A stretch of DNA of 64,000 bases from Auanema rhodensis (taxonomy: Eukaryota > Nematoda > Chromadorea > Rhabditida > Rhabditidae): contig OZ059897.1 in assembly GCA_964057225.1 (NCBI GenBank), positions 7,564,001 through 7,628,000 of the forward strand, in the 5' to 3' direction. A program made the translations under genes and the position numbers. Positions 9,677 through 22,285 of the stretch are shown in pieces (within the stretch, counting starts at the first letter, position 1; every line of letters starts with the position of its first letter). Below the pieces are notes generated by a model, which was not told where the DNA came from, ran no database searches, and saw only the letters and a program-made list of their open reading frames with translations.

Positions 9677-10034
9677 CGTTCCATTCGGATGATCAATGCA
9701 TTACATTCATATGACGAAGCTGTAGCAGGCGGGTTAGAGTCAGAGAATGCGAGACTGAGAGAAGACGACCCGCCCTTTTCCATATTACAACACTTCAGCT
9801 TTGCCTCAGGGACGATCATGGATGGTTGGTCGTTCTCTCTCTGTTCTCTATTAGTTTAACCTTTACTTAGTTATATGTATCTTATTGTAATCACGTAGAT
9901 ATAATAAACCAATCTTTCTCGAGTCTTATGTTTATCCTTATGCTCCATGTTTAACCGCTACATCTGGAATACTACCACGCTCATCTTGTAGACTCCATTG
10001 GTCTGTAAGATCGACGCGGGAGCATAACGGAACG
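9677..10034 (+). repeat. 3' LTR of Element A (358 bp)
   Basis: The boundaries follow from the PPT on the left and from comparison with the two LTR copies of the minus-strand relative. The ends form a 6-bp terminal inverted repeat, CGTTCC...GGAACG, rather than the usual TG...CA. A poly(A) signal AATAAA is at 9903-9908. After the LTR the sequence continues ATGTA and then the tRNA-Lys copy at 10040. The 5' LTR is outside the window, so LTR-LTR divergence and the target duplication cannot be checked here. Confidence 0.75.
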
Positions 10035-10039
10035 ATGTA

Positions 10040-10112
10040 GCCTCGTTAGCTCAGCTGGTAAAGCGTTAGACTTTTAATCTAACGGTCAGGGGTTCGAGCC
10101 CCCTACATGGCT
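10040..10112 (+). pseudogene. Degenerate tRNA-Lys copy at the left edge of the array (k=0)
   Basis: Three substitutions set it apart. G22 is A, giving a C13-A22 mismatch in the D stem. G68-G69 of the acceptor stem are A-T, giving mismatches with C5 and T4. Anticodon and boxes A and B remain. It lies 5 bp after the 3' LTR of Element A. Divergence of the outermost copy is what is expected where a tandem array is homogenised mainly in its interior. Confidence 0.7.
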
Positions 10113-10298
10113 AATTTTTTTCATTCTATCTGTCCCGAACATGTAAAACTTAATTTTCTTACCTTGTTTAAACTTTTATTTATTCCAGAATCTTGAATTT
10201 TTCTTCAAATATAGATCTTTTTGAATTAAATTTAGAAGTAAATATACTATTCTATGAGTAAGTACTTCATTATTTTTATGAAATGGTGACGATATGTA

Positions 10299-10371
10299 GC
10301 CTCGTTAGCTCAGCTGGTAGAGCGTTAGACTTTTAATCTAACGGTCAGGGGTTCGAGCCCCCTACGGGGCT
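10299..10371 (+). tRNA. tRNA-Lys(UUU), canonical copy of the array
   Basis: This is the first undamaged copy and represents the array consensus. Acceptor stem GCCTCGT pairs with ACGGGGC (one T-G wobble). The D stem GCTC/GAGC has loop AGCTGGTA. The anticodon stem TTAGA/TCTAA has loop CTTTTAA, so positions 34-36 are TTT, reading lysine AAA/AAG. The variable loop is CGGTC and the T arm AGGGG-TTCGAGC-CCCCT. No CCA is encoded and there is no intron. The discriminator base is T73, whereas eukaryotic tRNA-Lys normally has a purine there, so lysylation should not be assumed. It is a sound tRNA fold with complete Pol III signals; whether it is charged in vivo cannot be told from sequence. Confidence 0.92.
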
Positions 10372-11075
10372 AATTTTTTACATTCTATCTGTCCCGAACA
10401 TGTAAAACTTAATTTTCTTACCTTGTTTGAACTTTTATTTATTCCAGAATCTTGAATTTTTCTTCAAATATAGATCTTTTTGAATTGAATTTAGAAGTAA
10501 ATATACTATTCTATGAGTAAGTACTTCATTATTTTTATGAAATGGTGACGATATGTAGCCTCGTTAGCTCAGCTGGTAGAGCGTTAGACTTTTAATCTAA
10601 CGGTCAGGGGTTCGAGCCCCCTACGGGGCTAATTTTTTTCATTCTATCTGTCCCGAAAATGTAAAACTTAATTTTCTTACCGTGTTCAAACTTTTATTTA
10701 TTCCAGAATCTTGAATTTTTCTTCAAATATAGATCTTTTTGAATTAAATTTAGAAGTAAATATAATATTGTATGAGGAAGTACTTCATTATTTTTATGAA
10801 ATGGTGACGATATGTAGCCTCGTTAGCTCAGCTGGTAGAGCGTTAGACTTTTAATCTAACGGTCAGGGGTTCGAGCCCCCTACGGGGCTAATTTTATTCA
10901 TTCTATCTGTCCCGAACATGTAAAACTTAATTTTCTTACCGTGTTCAAACTTTTATTTATTCCAGAATTTTGAATTTTTCTTCAAATATAGATCTTTTTG
11001 AATTAAATTTAGAAGTAAATATAATATTGTATGAGGAAGTACTTCATTATTTTTATGAAATGGTGACGATATGTA

Positions 11076-11148
11076 GCCTCTTTAGCTCAGCTGGTAGAGC
11101 GTTAGACTTTTAATCTAACGGTCAGGGGTTCGAGCCCCCTACGGGGCT
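11076..11148 (+). tRNA. tRNA-Lys(UUU) copy k=4, acceptor-stem variant
   Basis: G6 is replaced by T, which breaks the G6-C67 pair of the acceptor stem. The rest matches the canonical copy. Confidence 0.7.
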
Positions 11149-11593
11149 AATTTTTTACATTCTATCTGTCCCGAACATGTAAAACTTAATTTTCTTACCT
11201 TGTTTGAACTTTTATTTATTCCAGAATCTTGAATTTTTCTTCAAATATAGATCTTTTTGAATTGAATTTAGAAGTAAATATACTATTCTATGAGTAAGTA
11301 CTTCATTATTTTTATGAAATGGTGACAATATGTAGCCTCGTTAGCTCAGCTGGTAGAGCGTTAGACTTTTAATCTAACGGTCAGGGGTTCGAGCCCCCTA
11401 CGGGGCTAATTTTTTTCATTCTATCTGTCCCGAACATGTAAAACTTAATTTTCTTACCTTGTTTAAACTTTCATTTATTCCAGAATCTTGAATTTTTCTT
11501 CAGATATAGATCTTTTTGAATTAAATTTAGAAGTAAATATACTATTCTATGAGTAAGTACTTCATTATTTTTATGAAATGGTGACGATATGTA

Positions 11594-11666
11594 GCCTCGT
11601 TAGCTCAGCTGGTAGAGCGTTAGACTTTTAATCTAACGGTCAGGGGTTCGAGCCCCCCACGGGGCT
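11594..11666 (+). tRNA. tRNA-Lys(UUU) copy k=6, T-stem variant
   Basis: T65 is C, giving an A49-C65 mismatch at the base of the T stem. The same variant recurs in copy k=10, four units on, so it was copied with its unit rather than arising twice. Confidence 0.75.
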
Positions 11667-12370
11667 AATTTTTTACATTCTATCTGTCCCGAACATGTAA
11701 AACTTAATTTTCTTACCTTGTTTAAACTTTTATTTATTCCAGAATCTTGAATTTTTCTTCAAATATAGATCTTTTTGAATTAAATTTAGAACTAAATATA
11801 CTATTCTATGAGTAGGTACTTCATTAATTTTATGAAATGGTGACGATATGTGGCCTCGTTAGCTCAGCTGGTAGAGCGTTAGACTTTTAATCTAACGGTC
11901 AGGGGTTCGAGCCCCCTACGGGGCTAATTTGTCACATTCTATCGGTCCCGAACATGTAAAACTTAATTTTCTTACATTGTTTAAACTTTTATTTATTCCA
12001 GAATCTTGAATTTTTCTTCAAATATAGATCTTTTTGAATTAAATTTAGAAGTAAATATACTATTCTATGAGTAAGTACTTCATTATTTTTATGAAATGGT
12101 GACGATATGTAGCCTCGTTAGCTCAGCTGGTAGAGCGTTAGACTTTTAATCTAACGGTCAGGGGTTCGAGCCCCCTACGGGGCTAATTTTTTACATTCTA
12201 TCTGTCCCGAACATGTAAAACTTAATTTTCTTACCTTGTTTGAACTTTTATTTATTCCAGAATCTTGAATTTTTCTTCAAATATAGATCTTTTTGAATTG
12301 AATTTAGAAGTAAATATACGATTCTATGAGTAAGTACTTCATTATTTTTATGAAATGGTGACGATATGTA

Positions 12371-12443
12371 GCCTCGTTAGCTCAGCTGGTAGAGCGTTAG
12401 ACTTTTAATCTAACGGTTAGGGGTTCGAGCCCCCTACGGGGCT
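12371..12443 (+). tRNA. tRNA-Lys(UUU) copy k=9, C48T variant
   Basis: C48 of the variable loop is T. Stems are unaffected, so folding should be preserved apart from any tertiary 15-48 contact. Confidence 0.8.
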
Positions 12444-12629
12444 AATTTTTTTCATTCTATCTGTCCCGAACATGTAAAACTTAATTTTCTTACCTTGTTT
12501 AAACTTTCATTTATTCCAGAATCTTGAATTTTTCTTCAAATATAGATCTTTTTGAATTAAATTTAGAAGTAAATATACTATTCTATGAGTAAGTACTTCA
12601 TTATTTTTATGAAATGGTGACGATATGTA

Positions 12630-12702
12630 GCCTCGTTAGCTCAGCTGGTAGAGCGTTAGACTTTTAATCTAACGGTCAGGGGTTCGAGCCCCCCACGGGG
12701 CT
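12630..12702 (+). tRNA. tRNA-Lys(UUU) copy k=10, T-stem variant
   Basis: Carries the same T65C change as copy k=6 (11594), marking a short-range duplication of four units. Confidence 0.75.
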
Positions 12703-13147
12703 AATTTTTTACATTCTATCTGTCCCGAACATGTAAAACTTAATTTTCTTACCTTGTTTAAACTTTTATTTATTCCAGAATCTTGAATTTTTCTTCAAAT
12801 ATAGATCTTTTTGAATTAAATTTAGAACTAAATATGCTATTCTATGAGTAGGTACTACATTAATTTTATGAAGTTAAGAGGATGTGTGGCCTCGTTAGCT
12901 CAGCTGGTAGAGCGTTAGACTTTTAATCTAACGGTCAGGGGTTCGAGCCCCCTACGGGGCTAATTTTTTACATTCTATCTGTCCCGAACATGTAAAACTT
13001 AATTTTCTTACCTTGTTTAAACTTTTATTTATTCCAGAATCTTGAATTTTTCTTCAAATATAGATCTTTTTGAATTAAATTTAGAAGTAAATATACTATT
13101 GTATGAGTAGGTACTTCATTATTTTTATGAAATGGCGACGATATGTA

Positions 13148-13220
13148 GCCTCGTTTGCTCAGCTGGTAGAGCGTTAGACTTTTAATCTAACGGTCAGGGG
13201 TTCGAGCCCCCTACGGGGCT
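13148..13220 (+). tRNA. tRNA-Lys(UUU) copy k=12, box A variant
   Basis: A9 is T, which changes the start of box A from TAGC to TTGC and may weaken transcription. Stems are intact. Confidence 0.7.
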
Positions 13221-13665
13221 AATTTTTAACATTCTATCTGTTCCGAACATGTAAAACTTTATTTTCTTACCTTGTTTAAACTTTTATTTATTCCAGAATC
13301 TTGAATTTTTCTTCAAATATAGATCTTTTTGAATTAAATTTAGAAGTAAATATACTATTGTATGAGTAGGTACTTCATTGTTTTTATGAAATGGCGACGA
13401 TATGTAGCCTCGTTAGCTCAGCTGGTAGAGCGTTAGACTTTTAATCTAACGGTCAGGGGTTCGAGCCCCCTACGGGGCTAATTTTTTACATTCTATCTGT
13501 TCCGAACATGTAAAACTTTATTTTCTTACCTTGTTTAAACTTTTATTTATTCCAGAATCTTGAATTTTTCTTCAAATATAGATCTTTTTGAATTAAATTT
13601 AGAAGTAAATATACTATTGTATGAGTAGGTACTTCATTATTTTTATGAAATGGCGACGATATGTA

Positions 13666-13738
13666 GCCTCGTTAGCTCAGCTGGTAAAGCGTTAGACTTT
13701 TAATATAACGGTCAGGGGTTCGAGCCCCCTACGGGGCT
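13666..13738 (+). pseudogene. tRNA-Lys copy k=14 with two stem mismatches
   Basis: G22 is A (D stem, C13-A22) and C40 is A (anticodon stem, G30-A40). Two broken pairs suggest a decayed copy, although the anticodon is still TTT. Confidence 0.6.
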
Positions 13739-15996
13739 AATTTTTTACATTCTATCTGTCCCGAACATGTAAAACTTTATTTTCTTACCTTGTTTGAACT
13801 TTCATTTATTCCAGAATCTTGAATTTTTCTTCAAATATAGATCTTTTTGAATTAAATTTAGAAGTAAATATACTATTGTATGAGTAGGTACTTCATTATT
13901 TTTATGAAATGGCGACGATATGTAGCCTCGTTAGCTCAGCTGGTAGAGCGTTAGACTTTTAATCTAACGGTCAGGGGTTCGAGCCCCCTACGGGGCTAAT
14001 TTTTAACATTCTATCTGTTCCGAACATGTAAAACTTTATATTCTTACCTTGTTTAAACTTTTATTTATTCCAGAATCTTGAATTTTTCTTCAAATATAGA
14101 TCTTTTTGAATTAAATTTAGAAATAAATATACTATTGTATGAGTAGGTACTTCATTATTTTTATGAAATGGCGACGATATGTAGCCTCGTTAGCTCAGCT
14201 GGTAGAGCGTTAGACTTTTAATCTAACGGTCAGGGGTTCGAGCCCCCTACGGGGCTAATTTTTTACATTCTATCTGTCCCGAACATGTAAAACTTTATTT
14301 TCTTACCTTGTTTGAACTTTCATTTATTCCAGAATCTTGAATTTTTCTTCAAATATAGATCTTTTTGAATTAAATTTAGAAGTAAATATACTATTGTATG
14401 AGTAGGTACTTCATTATTTTTATGAAATGGCGACGATATGTAGCCTCGTTAGCTCAGCTGGTAGAGCGTTAGACTTTTAATCTAACGGTCAGGGGTTCGA
14501 GCCCCCTACGGGGCTAATTTTTTACATTCTATCTGTCCCGAACATGTAAAACTTTATTTTCTTACCTTGTTTGAACTTTCATTTATTCCAGAATCTTGAA
14601 TTTTTCTTCAAATATAGATCTTTTTGAATTAAATTTAGAAGTAAATATACTATTGTATGAGTAGGTACTTCATTATTTTTATGAAATGGCGACGATATGT
14701 AGCCTCGTTAGCTCAGCTGGTAGAGCGTTAGACTTTTAATCTAACGGTCAGGGGTTCGAGCCCCCTACGGGGCTAATTTTTTACATTCTATCTGTTCCGA
14801 ACATGTAAAACTTTATTTTCTTACCTTGTTTAAACTTTTATTTATTCCAGAATCTTGAATTTTTCTTCAAATATAGATCTTTTTGAATTAAATTTAGAAG
14901 TAAATATACTATTGTATGAGTAGGTACTTCATTATTTTTATGAAATGGCGACGATATGTAGCCTCGTTAGCTCAGCTGGTAGAGCGTTAGACTTTTAATC
15001 TAACGGTCAGGGGTTCGAGCCCCCTACGGGGCTAATTTTTTACATTCTATCTGTCCCGAACATGTAAAACTTTATTTTCTTACCTTGTTTGAACTTTCAT
15101 TTATTCCAGAATCTTGAATTTTTCTTCAAATATAGATCTTTTTGAATTAAATTTAAAAGTAAATATACTATTCTATGAGTAGGTACTTCATTATTTTTAT
15201 GAAATGGCGACGATATGTAGCCTCGTTAGCTCAGCTGGTAGAGCGTTAGACTTTTAATCTAACGGTCAGGGGTTCGAGCCCCCTACGGGGCTAATTTTTA
15301 ACATTCTATCTGTTCCGAACATGTAAAACTTAATTTTCTTACCTTGTTTGAACTTTCATTTATTCCAGAATCTTGAATTTTTCTTCAAATATAGATCTTT
15401 TTGAATTAAATTTAAAAGTAAATATACTATTCTATGAGTAGGTACTTCATTAATTTTATGAAGTTAGGAGGATGTGTAGCCTCGTTAGCTCAGCTGGTAG
15501 AGCGTTAGACTTTTAATCTAACGGTCAGGGGTTCGAGCCCCCTACGGGGCTAATTTTTTACATTCTATCTGTCCCGAACATGTAAAACTTAATTTTCTTA
15601 CCTTGTTTAAACTTTCATTTATTCCAGAATCTTGAATTTTTCTTCAAATATAGATCTTTTTGAATTAAATTTAAAAGTAAATATACTATTCTATGAGTAG
15701 GTACTTCATTATTTTTATGAAATGGCGACGATATGTAGCCTCGTTAGCTCAGCTGGTAGAGCGTTAGACTTTTAATCTAACGGTCAGGGGTTCGAGCCCC
15801 CTACGGGGCTAATTTTTTACATTCTATCTGTCCCGAACATGTAAAACTTTATTTTCTTACCTTGTTTGAACTTTCATTTATTCCAGAATCTTGAATTTTT
15901 CTTCAAATATAGATCTTTTTGAATTAAATTTAAAAGTAAATATACTATTCTATGAGTAGGTACTTCATTAATTTTATGAAGTTAGGAGGATGTGTA

Positions 15997-16069
15997 GCCT
16001 CGTTAGCTCAGCTGGTAGAGCGTTAGACTTTTAATCTAACGGTCAGGGGTTCGAGACCCCTACGGGGCT
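15997..16069 (+). tRNA. tRNA-Lys(UUU) copy k=23, T-loop variant
   Basis: C60 of the T loop is A, which also alters the end of box B. Stems are intact. Confidence 0.75.
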
Positions 16070-19000
16070 AATTTTTTACATTCTATCTGTCCCGAACATG
16101 TAAAACTTAATTTTCTTACCTTGTTTAAACTTTTATTTATTCCAGAATCTTGAATTTTTCTTCAAATATAGATCTTTTTGAATTAAATTTAGAAGTAAAT
16201 ATACTATTCTATGAGTAAGTACTTCATTATTTTTATGAAATGGTGACGATATGTAGCCTCGTTAGCTCAGCTGGTAGAGCGTTAGACTTTTAATCTAACG
16301 GTCAGGGGTTCGAGCCCCCTACGGGGCTAATTTTTTACATTCTATCTGTCCCGAACATGTAAAACTTAATTTTCTTACCTTGTTTAAACTTTCATTTATT
16401 CCAGAATCTTGAATTTTTCTTCAAATATAGATCTTTTTGAATTAAATTTAGAAGTAAATATAATATTGTATGAGTAAGTACTTCATTATTTTTATGAAAT
16501 GGTGACGATATGTAGCCTCGTTAGCTCAGCTGGTAGAGCGTTAGACTTTTAATCTAACGGTCAGGGGTTCGAGCCCCCTACGGGGCTAATTTTTTACATT
16601 CTATCTGTTCCGAACATGTAAAACTTTATATTCTTACCTTGTTTAAACTTTTATTTATTCCAGAATCTTGAATTTTTCTTCAAATATAGATCTTTTTGAA
16701 TTAAATTTAGAAATAAATATACTATTGTATGAGTAGGTACTTCATTATTTTTATGAAATGGCGACGATATGTAGCCTCGTTAGCTCAGCTGGTAGAGCGT
16801 TAGACTTTTAATCTAACGGTCAGGGGTTCGAGCCCCCTACGGGGCTAATTTTTTACATTCTATCTGTCCCGAACATGTAAAACTTTATTTTCTTACCTTG
16901 TTTGAACTTTCATTTATTCCAGAATCTTGAATTTTTCTTCAAATATAGATCTTTTTGAATTAAATTTAGAAGTAAATATACTATTGTATGAGTAGGTACT
17001 TCATTATTTTTATGAAATGGCGACGATATGTAGCCTCGTTAGCTCAGCTGGTAGAGCGTTAGACTTTTAATCTAACGGTCAGGGGTTCGAGCCCCCTACG
17101 GGGCTAATTTTTTACATTCTATCTGTCCCGAACATGTAAAACTTTATTTTCTTACCTTGTTTGAACTTTCATTTATTCCAGAATCTTGAATTTTTCTTCA
17201 AATATAGATCTTTTTGAATTAAATTTAGAAGTAAATATACTATTGTATGAGTAGGTACTTCATTATTTTTATGAAATGGCGACGATATGTAGCCTCGTTA
17301 GCTCAGCTGGTAGAGCGTTAGACTTTTAATCTAACGGTCAGGGGTTCGAGCCCCCTACGGGGCTAATTTTTTACATTCTATCTGTTCCGAACATGTAAAA
17401 CTTTATTTTCTTACCTTGTTTAAACTTTTATTTATTCCAGAATCTTGAATTTTTCTTCAAATATAGATCTTTTTGAATTAAATTTAGAAGTAAATATACT
17501 ATTGTATGAGTAGGTACTTCATTATTTTTATGAAATGGCGACGATATGTAGCCTCGTTAGCTCAGCTGGTAGAGCGTTAGACTTTTAATCTAACGGTCAG
17601 GGGTTCGAGCCCCCTACGGGGCTAATTTTTTACATTCTATCTGTCCCGAACATGTAAAACTTTATTTTCTTACCTTGTTTGAACTTTCATTTATTCCAGA
17701 ATCTTGAATTTTTCTTCAAATATAGATCTTTTTGAATTAAATTTAAAAGTAAATATACTATTCTATGAGTAGGTACTTCATTATTTTTATGAAATGGCGA
17801 CGATATGTAGCCTCGTTAGCTCAGCTGGTAGAGCGTTAGACTTTTAATCTAACGGTCAGGGGTTCGAGCCCCCTACGGGGCTAATTTTTAACATTCTATC
17901 TGTTCCGAACATGTAAAACTTAATTTTCTTACCTTGTTTGAACTTTCATTTATTCCAGAATCTTGAATTTTTCTTCAAATATAGATCTTTTTGAATTAAA
18001 TTTAAAAGTAAATATACTATTCTATGAGTAGGTACTTCATTAATTTTATGAAGTTAGGAGGATGTGTAGCCTCGTTAGCTCAGCTGGTAGAGCGTTAGAC
18101 TTTTAATCTAACGGTCAGGGGTTCGAGCCCCCTACGGGGCTAATTTTTTACATTCTATCTGTCCCGAACATGTAAAACTTAATTTTCTTACCTTGTTTAA
18201 ACTTTTATTTATTCCAGAATCTTGAATTTTTCTTCAAATATAGATCTTTTTGAATTAAATTTAGAAGTAAATATACTATTCTATGAGTAAGTACTTCATT
18301 ATTTTTATGAAATGGTGACGATATGTAGCCTCGTTAGCTCAGCTGGTAGAGCGTTAGACTTTTAATCTAACGGTCAGGGGTTCGAGCCCCCTACGGGGCT
18401 AATTTTTTACATTCTATCTGTCCCGAACATGTAAAACTTAATTTTCTTACCTTGTTTAAACTTTTATTTATTCCAGAATCTTGAATTTTTCTTCAAATAT
18501 AGATCTTTTTGAATTAAATTTAGAAGTAAATATAATATTGTATGAGTAAGTACTTCATTATTTTTATGAAATGGTGACGATATGTAGCCTCGTTAGCTCA
18601 GCTGGTAGAGCGTTAGACTTTTAATCTAACGGTCAGGGGTTCGAGCCCCCTACGGGGCTAATTTTTTACATTCTATCTGTCCCGAACATGTAAAACTTAA
18701 TTTTCTTACCTTGTTTAAACTTTTATTTATTCCAGAATCTTGAATTTTTCTTCAAATATAGATCTTTTTGAATTAAATTTAGAAGTAAATATACTATTCT
18801 ATGAGTAAGTACTTCATTATTTTTATGAAATGGTGACGATATGTAGCCTCGTTAGCTCAGCTGGTAGAGCGTTAGACTTTTAATCTAACGGTCAGGGGTT
18901 CGAGCCCCCTACGGGGCTAATTTTTTACATTCTATCTGTCCCGAACATGTAAAACTTAATTTTCTTACCTTGTTTAAACTTTTATTCATTCCAGAATCTT

Positions 19001-22000
19001 GAATTTTTCTTCAAATATAGATCTTTTTGAATTAAATTTAGAAGTAAATATACTATTCTATGAGTAAGTACTTCATTATTTTTATGAAATGGTGACGATA
19101 TGTAGCCTCGTTAGCTCAGCTGGTAGAGCGTTAGACTTTTAATCTAACGGTCAGGGGTTCGAGCCCCCTACGGGGCTAATTTTTTACATTCTATCTGTCC
19201 CGAACATGTAAAACTTAATTTTCTTACCTTGTTTAAACTTTTATTTATTCCAGAATCTTGAATTTTTCTTCAAATATAGATCTTTTTGAATTAAATTTAG
19301 AAGTAAATATACTATTGTATGAGTAGGTACTTCATTATTTTTATGAAATGGCGACGATATGTAGCCTCGTTAGCTCAGCTGGTAGAGCGTTAGACTTTTA
19401 ATCTAACGGTCAGGGGTTCGAGCCCCCTACGGGGCTAATTTTTTACATTCTATCTGTCCCGAACATGTAAAACTTTATTTTCTTACCTTGTTTGAACTTT
19501 CATTTATTCCAGAATCTTGAATTTTTCTTCAAATATAGATCTTTTTGAATTAAATTTAGAAGTAAATATACTATTCTATGAGTAAGTACTTCATTATTTT
19601 TATGAAATGGTGACGATATGTAGCCTCGTTAGCTCAGCTGGTAGAGCGTTAGACTTTTAATCTAACGGTCAGGGGTTCGAGCCCCCTACGGGGCTAATTT
19701 TTTACATTCTATCTGTCCCGAACATGTAAAACTTAATTTTCTTACCTTGTTTAAACTTTTATTTATTCCAGAATCTTGAATTTTTCTTCAAATATAGATC
19801 TTTTTGAATTAAATTTAGAAGTAAATATACTATTGTATGAGTAGGTACTTCATTATTTTTATGAAATGGCGACGATATGTAGCCTCGTTAGCTCAGCTGG
19901 TAGAGCGTTAGACTTTTAATCTAACGGTCAGGGGTTCGAGCCCCCTACGGGGCTAATTTTTTACATTCTATCTGTCCCGAACATGTAAAACTTTATTTTC
20001 TTACCTTGTTTGAACTTTCATTTATTCCAGAATCTTGAATTTTTCTTCAAATATAGATCTTTTTGAATTAAATTTAGAAGTAAATATACTATTGTATGAG
20101 TAGGTACTTCATTATTTTTATGAAATGGCGACGATATGTAGCCTCGTTAGCTCAGCTGGTAGAGCGTTAGACTTTTAATCTAACGGTCAGGGGTTCGAGC
20201 CCCCTACGGGGCTAATTTTTTACATTCTATCTGTTCCGAACATGTAAAACTTCATTTTCTTACCTTGTTTAAACTTTTATTTATTCCAGAATCTTGAATT
20301 TTTCTTCAAATATAGATCTTTTTGAATTAAATTTAGAAGTAAATATACTATTGTATGAGTAGGTACTTCATTATTTTTATGAAATGGCGACGATATGTAG
20401 CCTCGTTAGCTCAGCTGGTAGAGCGTTAGACTTTTAATCTAACGGTCAGGGGTTCGAGCCCCCTACGGGGCTAATTTTTTACATTCTATCTGTCCCGAAC
20501 ATGTAAAACTTAATTTTTATACCTTGTTCAAACTTTTATTTATTCCAGAATCTTGAATTTTTCTTCAAATATAGATCTTTTTGAATTAAATTTAGAAGTA
20601 AATATACTATTCTATGAGTAAGTACTTCATTATTTTTATGAAATGGTGACGATATGTAGCCTCGTTAGCTCAGCTGGTAGAGCGTTAGACTTTTAATCTA
20701 ACGGTCAGGGGTTCGAGCCCCCTACGGGGCTAATTTTTTACATTCTATCTGTCCCGAACATGTAAAACTTAATTTTCTTACCTTGTTTAAACTTTTATTT
20801 ATTCCAGAATCTTGAATTTTTCTTCAAATATAGATCTTTTTGAATTAAATTTAGAAGTAAATATAATATTGTATGAGTAAGTACTTCATTATTTTTATGA
20901 AATGGTGACGATATGTAGCCTCGTTAGCTCAGCTGGTAGAGCGTTAGACTTTTAATCTAACGGTCAGGGGTTCGAGCCCCCTACGGGGCTAATTGTTTAC
21001 ATTCTATCTGTCCCGAACATGTAAAACTTAATTTTCTTACCTTGTTTAAACTTTTATTTATTCCAGAATCTTGAATTTTTCTTCAAATATAGATCTTTTT
21101 GAATTAAATTTAGAAGTAAATATACTATTCTATGAGTAAGTACTTCATTATTTTTATGAAATGGTGACGATATGTAGCCTCGTTAGCTCAGCTGGTAGAG
21201 CGTTAGACTTTTAATCTAACGGTCAGGGGTTCGAGCCCCCTACGGGGCTAATTTTTTACATTCTATCTGTCCCGAACATGTAAAACTTAATTTTCTTACC
21301 TTGTTTAAACTTTTATTCATTCCAGAATCTTGAATTTTTCTTCAAATATAGATCTTTTTGAATTAAATTTAGAAGTAAATATACTATTGTATGAGTAGGT
21401 ACTTCATTATTTTTATGAAATGGCGACGATATGTAGCCTCGTTAGCTCAGCTGGTAGAGCGTTAGACTTTTAATCTAACGGTCAGGGGTTCGAGCCCCCT
21501 ACGGGGCTAATTTTTTACATTCTATCTGTCCCGAACATGTAAAACTTAATTTTCTTACCTTGTTTAAACTTTTATTTATTCCAGAATCTTGAATTTTTCT
21601 TCAAATATAGATCTTTTTGAATTAAATTTAGAAGTAAATATAATATTGTATGAGTAAGTACTTCATTATTTTTATGAAATGGTGACGATATGTAGCCTCG
21701 TTAGCTCAGCTGGTAGAGCGTTAGACTTTTAATCTAACGGTCAGGGGTTCGAGCCCCCTACGGGGCTAATTTTTTACATTCTATCTGTCCCGAACATGTA
21801 AAACTTAATTTTCTTACCTTGTTTAAACTTTTATTTATTCCAGAATCTTGAATTTTTCTTCAAATATAGATCTTTTTGAATTAAATTTAGAAGTAAATAT
21901 ACTATTCTATGAGTAAGTACTTCATTATTTTTATGAAATGGTGACGATATGTAGCCTCGTTAGCTCAGCTGGTAGAGCGTTAGACTTTTAATCTAACGGT

Positions 22001-22212
22001 CAGGGGTTCGAGCCCCCTACGGGGCTAATTTTTTACATTCTATCTGTCCCGAACATGTAAAACTTAATTTTCTTACCTTGTTTAAACTTTTATTCATTCC
22101 AGAATCTTGAATTTTTCTTCAAATATAGATCTTTTTGAATTAAATTTAGAAGTAAATATACTATTGTATGAGTAGGTACTTCATTATTTTTATGAAATGG
22201 CGACGGTATGTA

Positions 22213-22285
22213 GCCTAGTTAGCTCAGCTGGTAGAGCGTTAGACTTTTAATCTAACGGTCAGGGGTTCGAGCCCCCTACGGGGCT
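22213..22285 (+). tRNA. tRNA-Lys(UUU) copy k=47, acceptor-stem variant
   Basis: C5 is A, opposing G68 in the acceptor stem. Its upstream flank carries the rare GGCGACGGTATG marker shared only with copy k=83 (31537), exactly 36 units away, where C5 is unchanged. Confidence 0.7.

Larger units (their letters stand above)
1..10034 (+). mobile_element. Element A: Ty3/gypsy-type LTR retroelement with gag-env-pol order, 5' end outside window
   Basis: The right-hand ten kilobases of an LTR retroelement are present: the end of the leader, a complete 2,909-codon polyprotein frame, 3' UTR, polypurine tract and 3' LTR. The 5' LTR and primer-binding site lie beyond position 1. The related minus-strand element at 43271-46562 has about 1.4 kb between PBS and coding start, so roughly 1.1 kb of leader plus an LTR is probably missing on the left. 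The frame has no internal stop, so the copy may be competent. The 3' LTR ends only 5 bp upstream of a tRNA-Lys copy (10040), so the element sits at the edge of, or inside, the tRNA array. Confidence 0.9.

Noticed and set aside
9622..9819. Minus-strand open frame across the 3' LTR border of Element A
   Set aside because: It spans PPT and LTR, which are cis-acting sequences, and the copy in A-del does not preserve it.
9677..10034. Taking the Element A LTR to begin earlier at TGCTAC (9610) by analogy with TGTTAC of Element B
   Set aside because: The complete 5' LTR of A-del ends at the equivalent of CGTTCC (9677), and a good polypurine tract lies just before that point, not before 9610.
10299..10371. 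A bacterial or organellar origin of the tRNA array
   Set aside because: No CCA is encoded, box A and box B are consensus, and every copy is followed by an oligo-T terminator, which fits nuclear Pol III genes.
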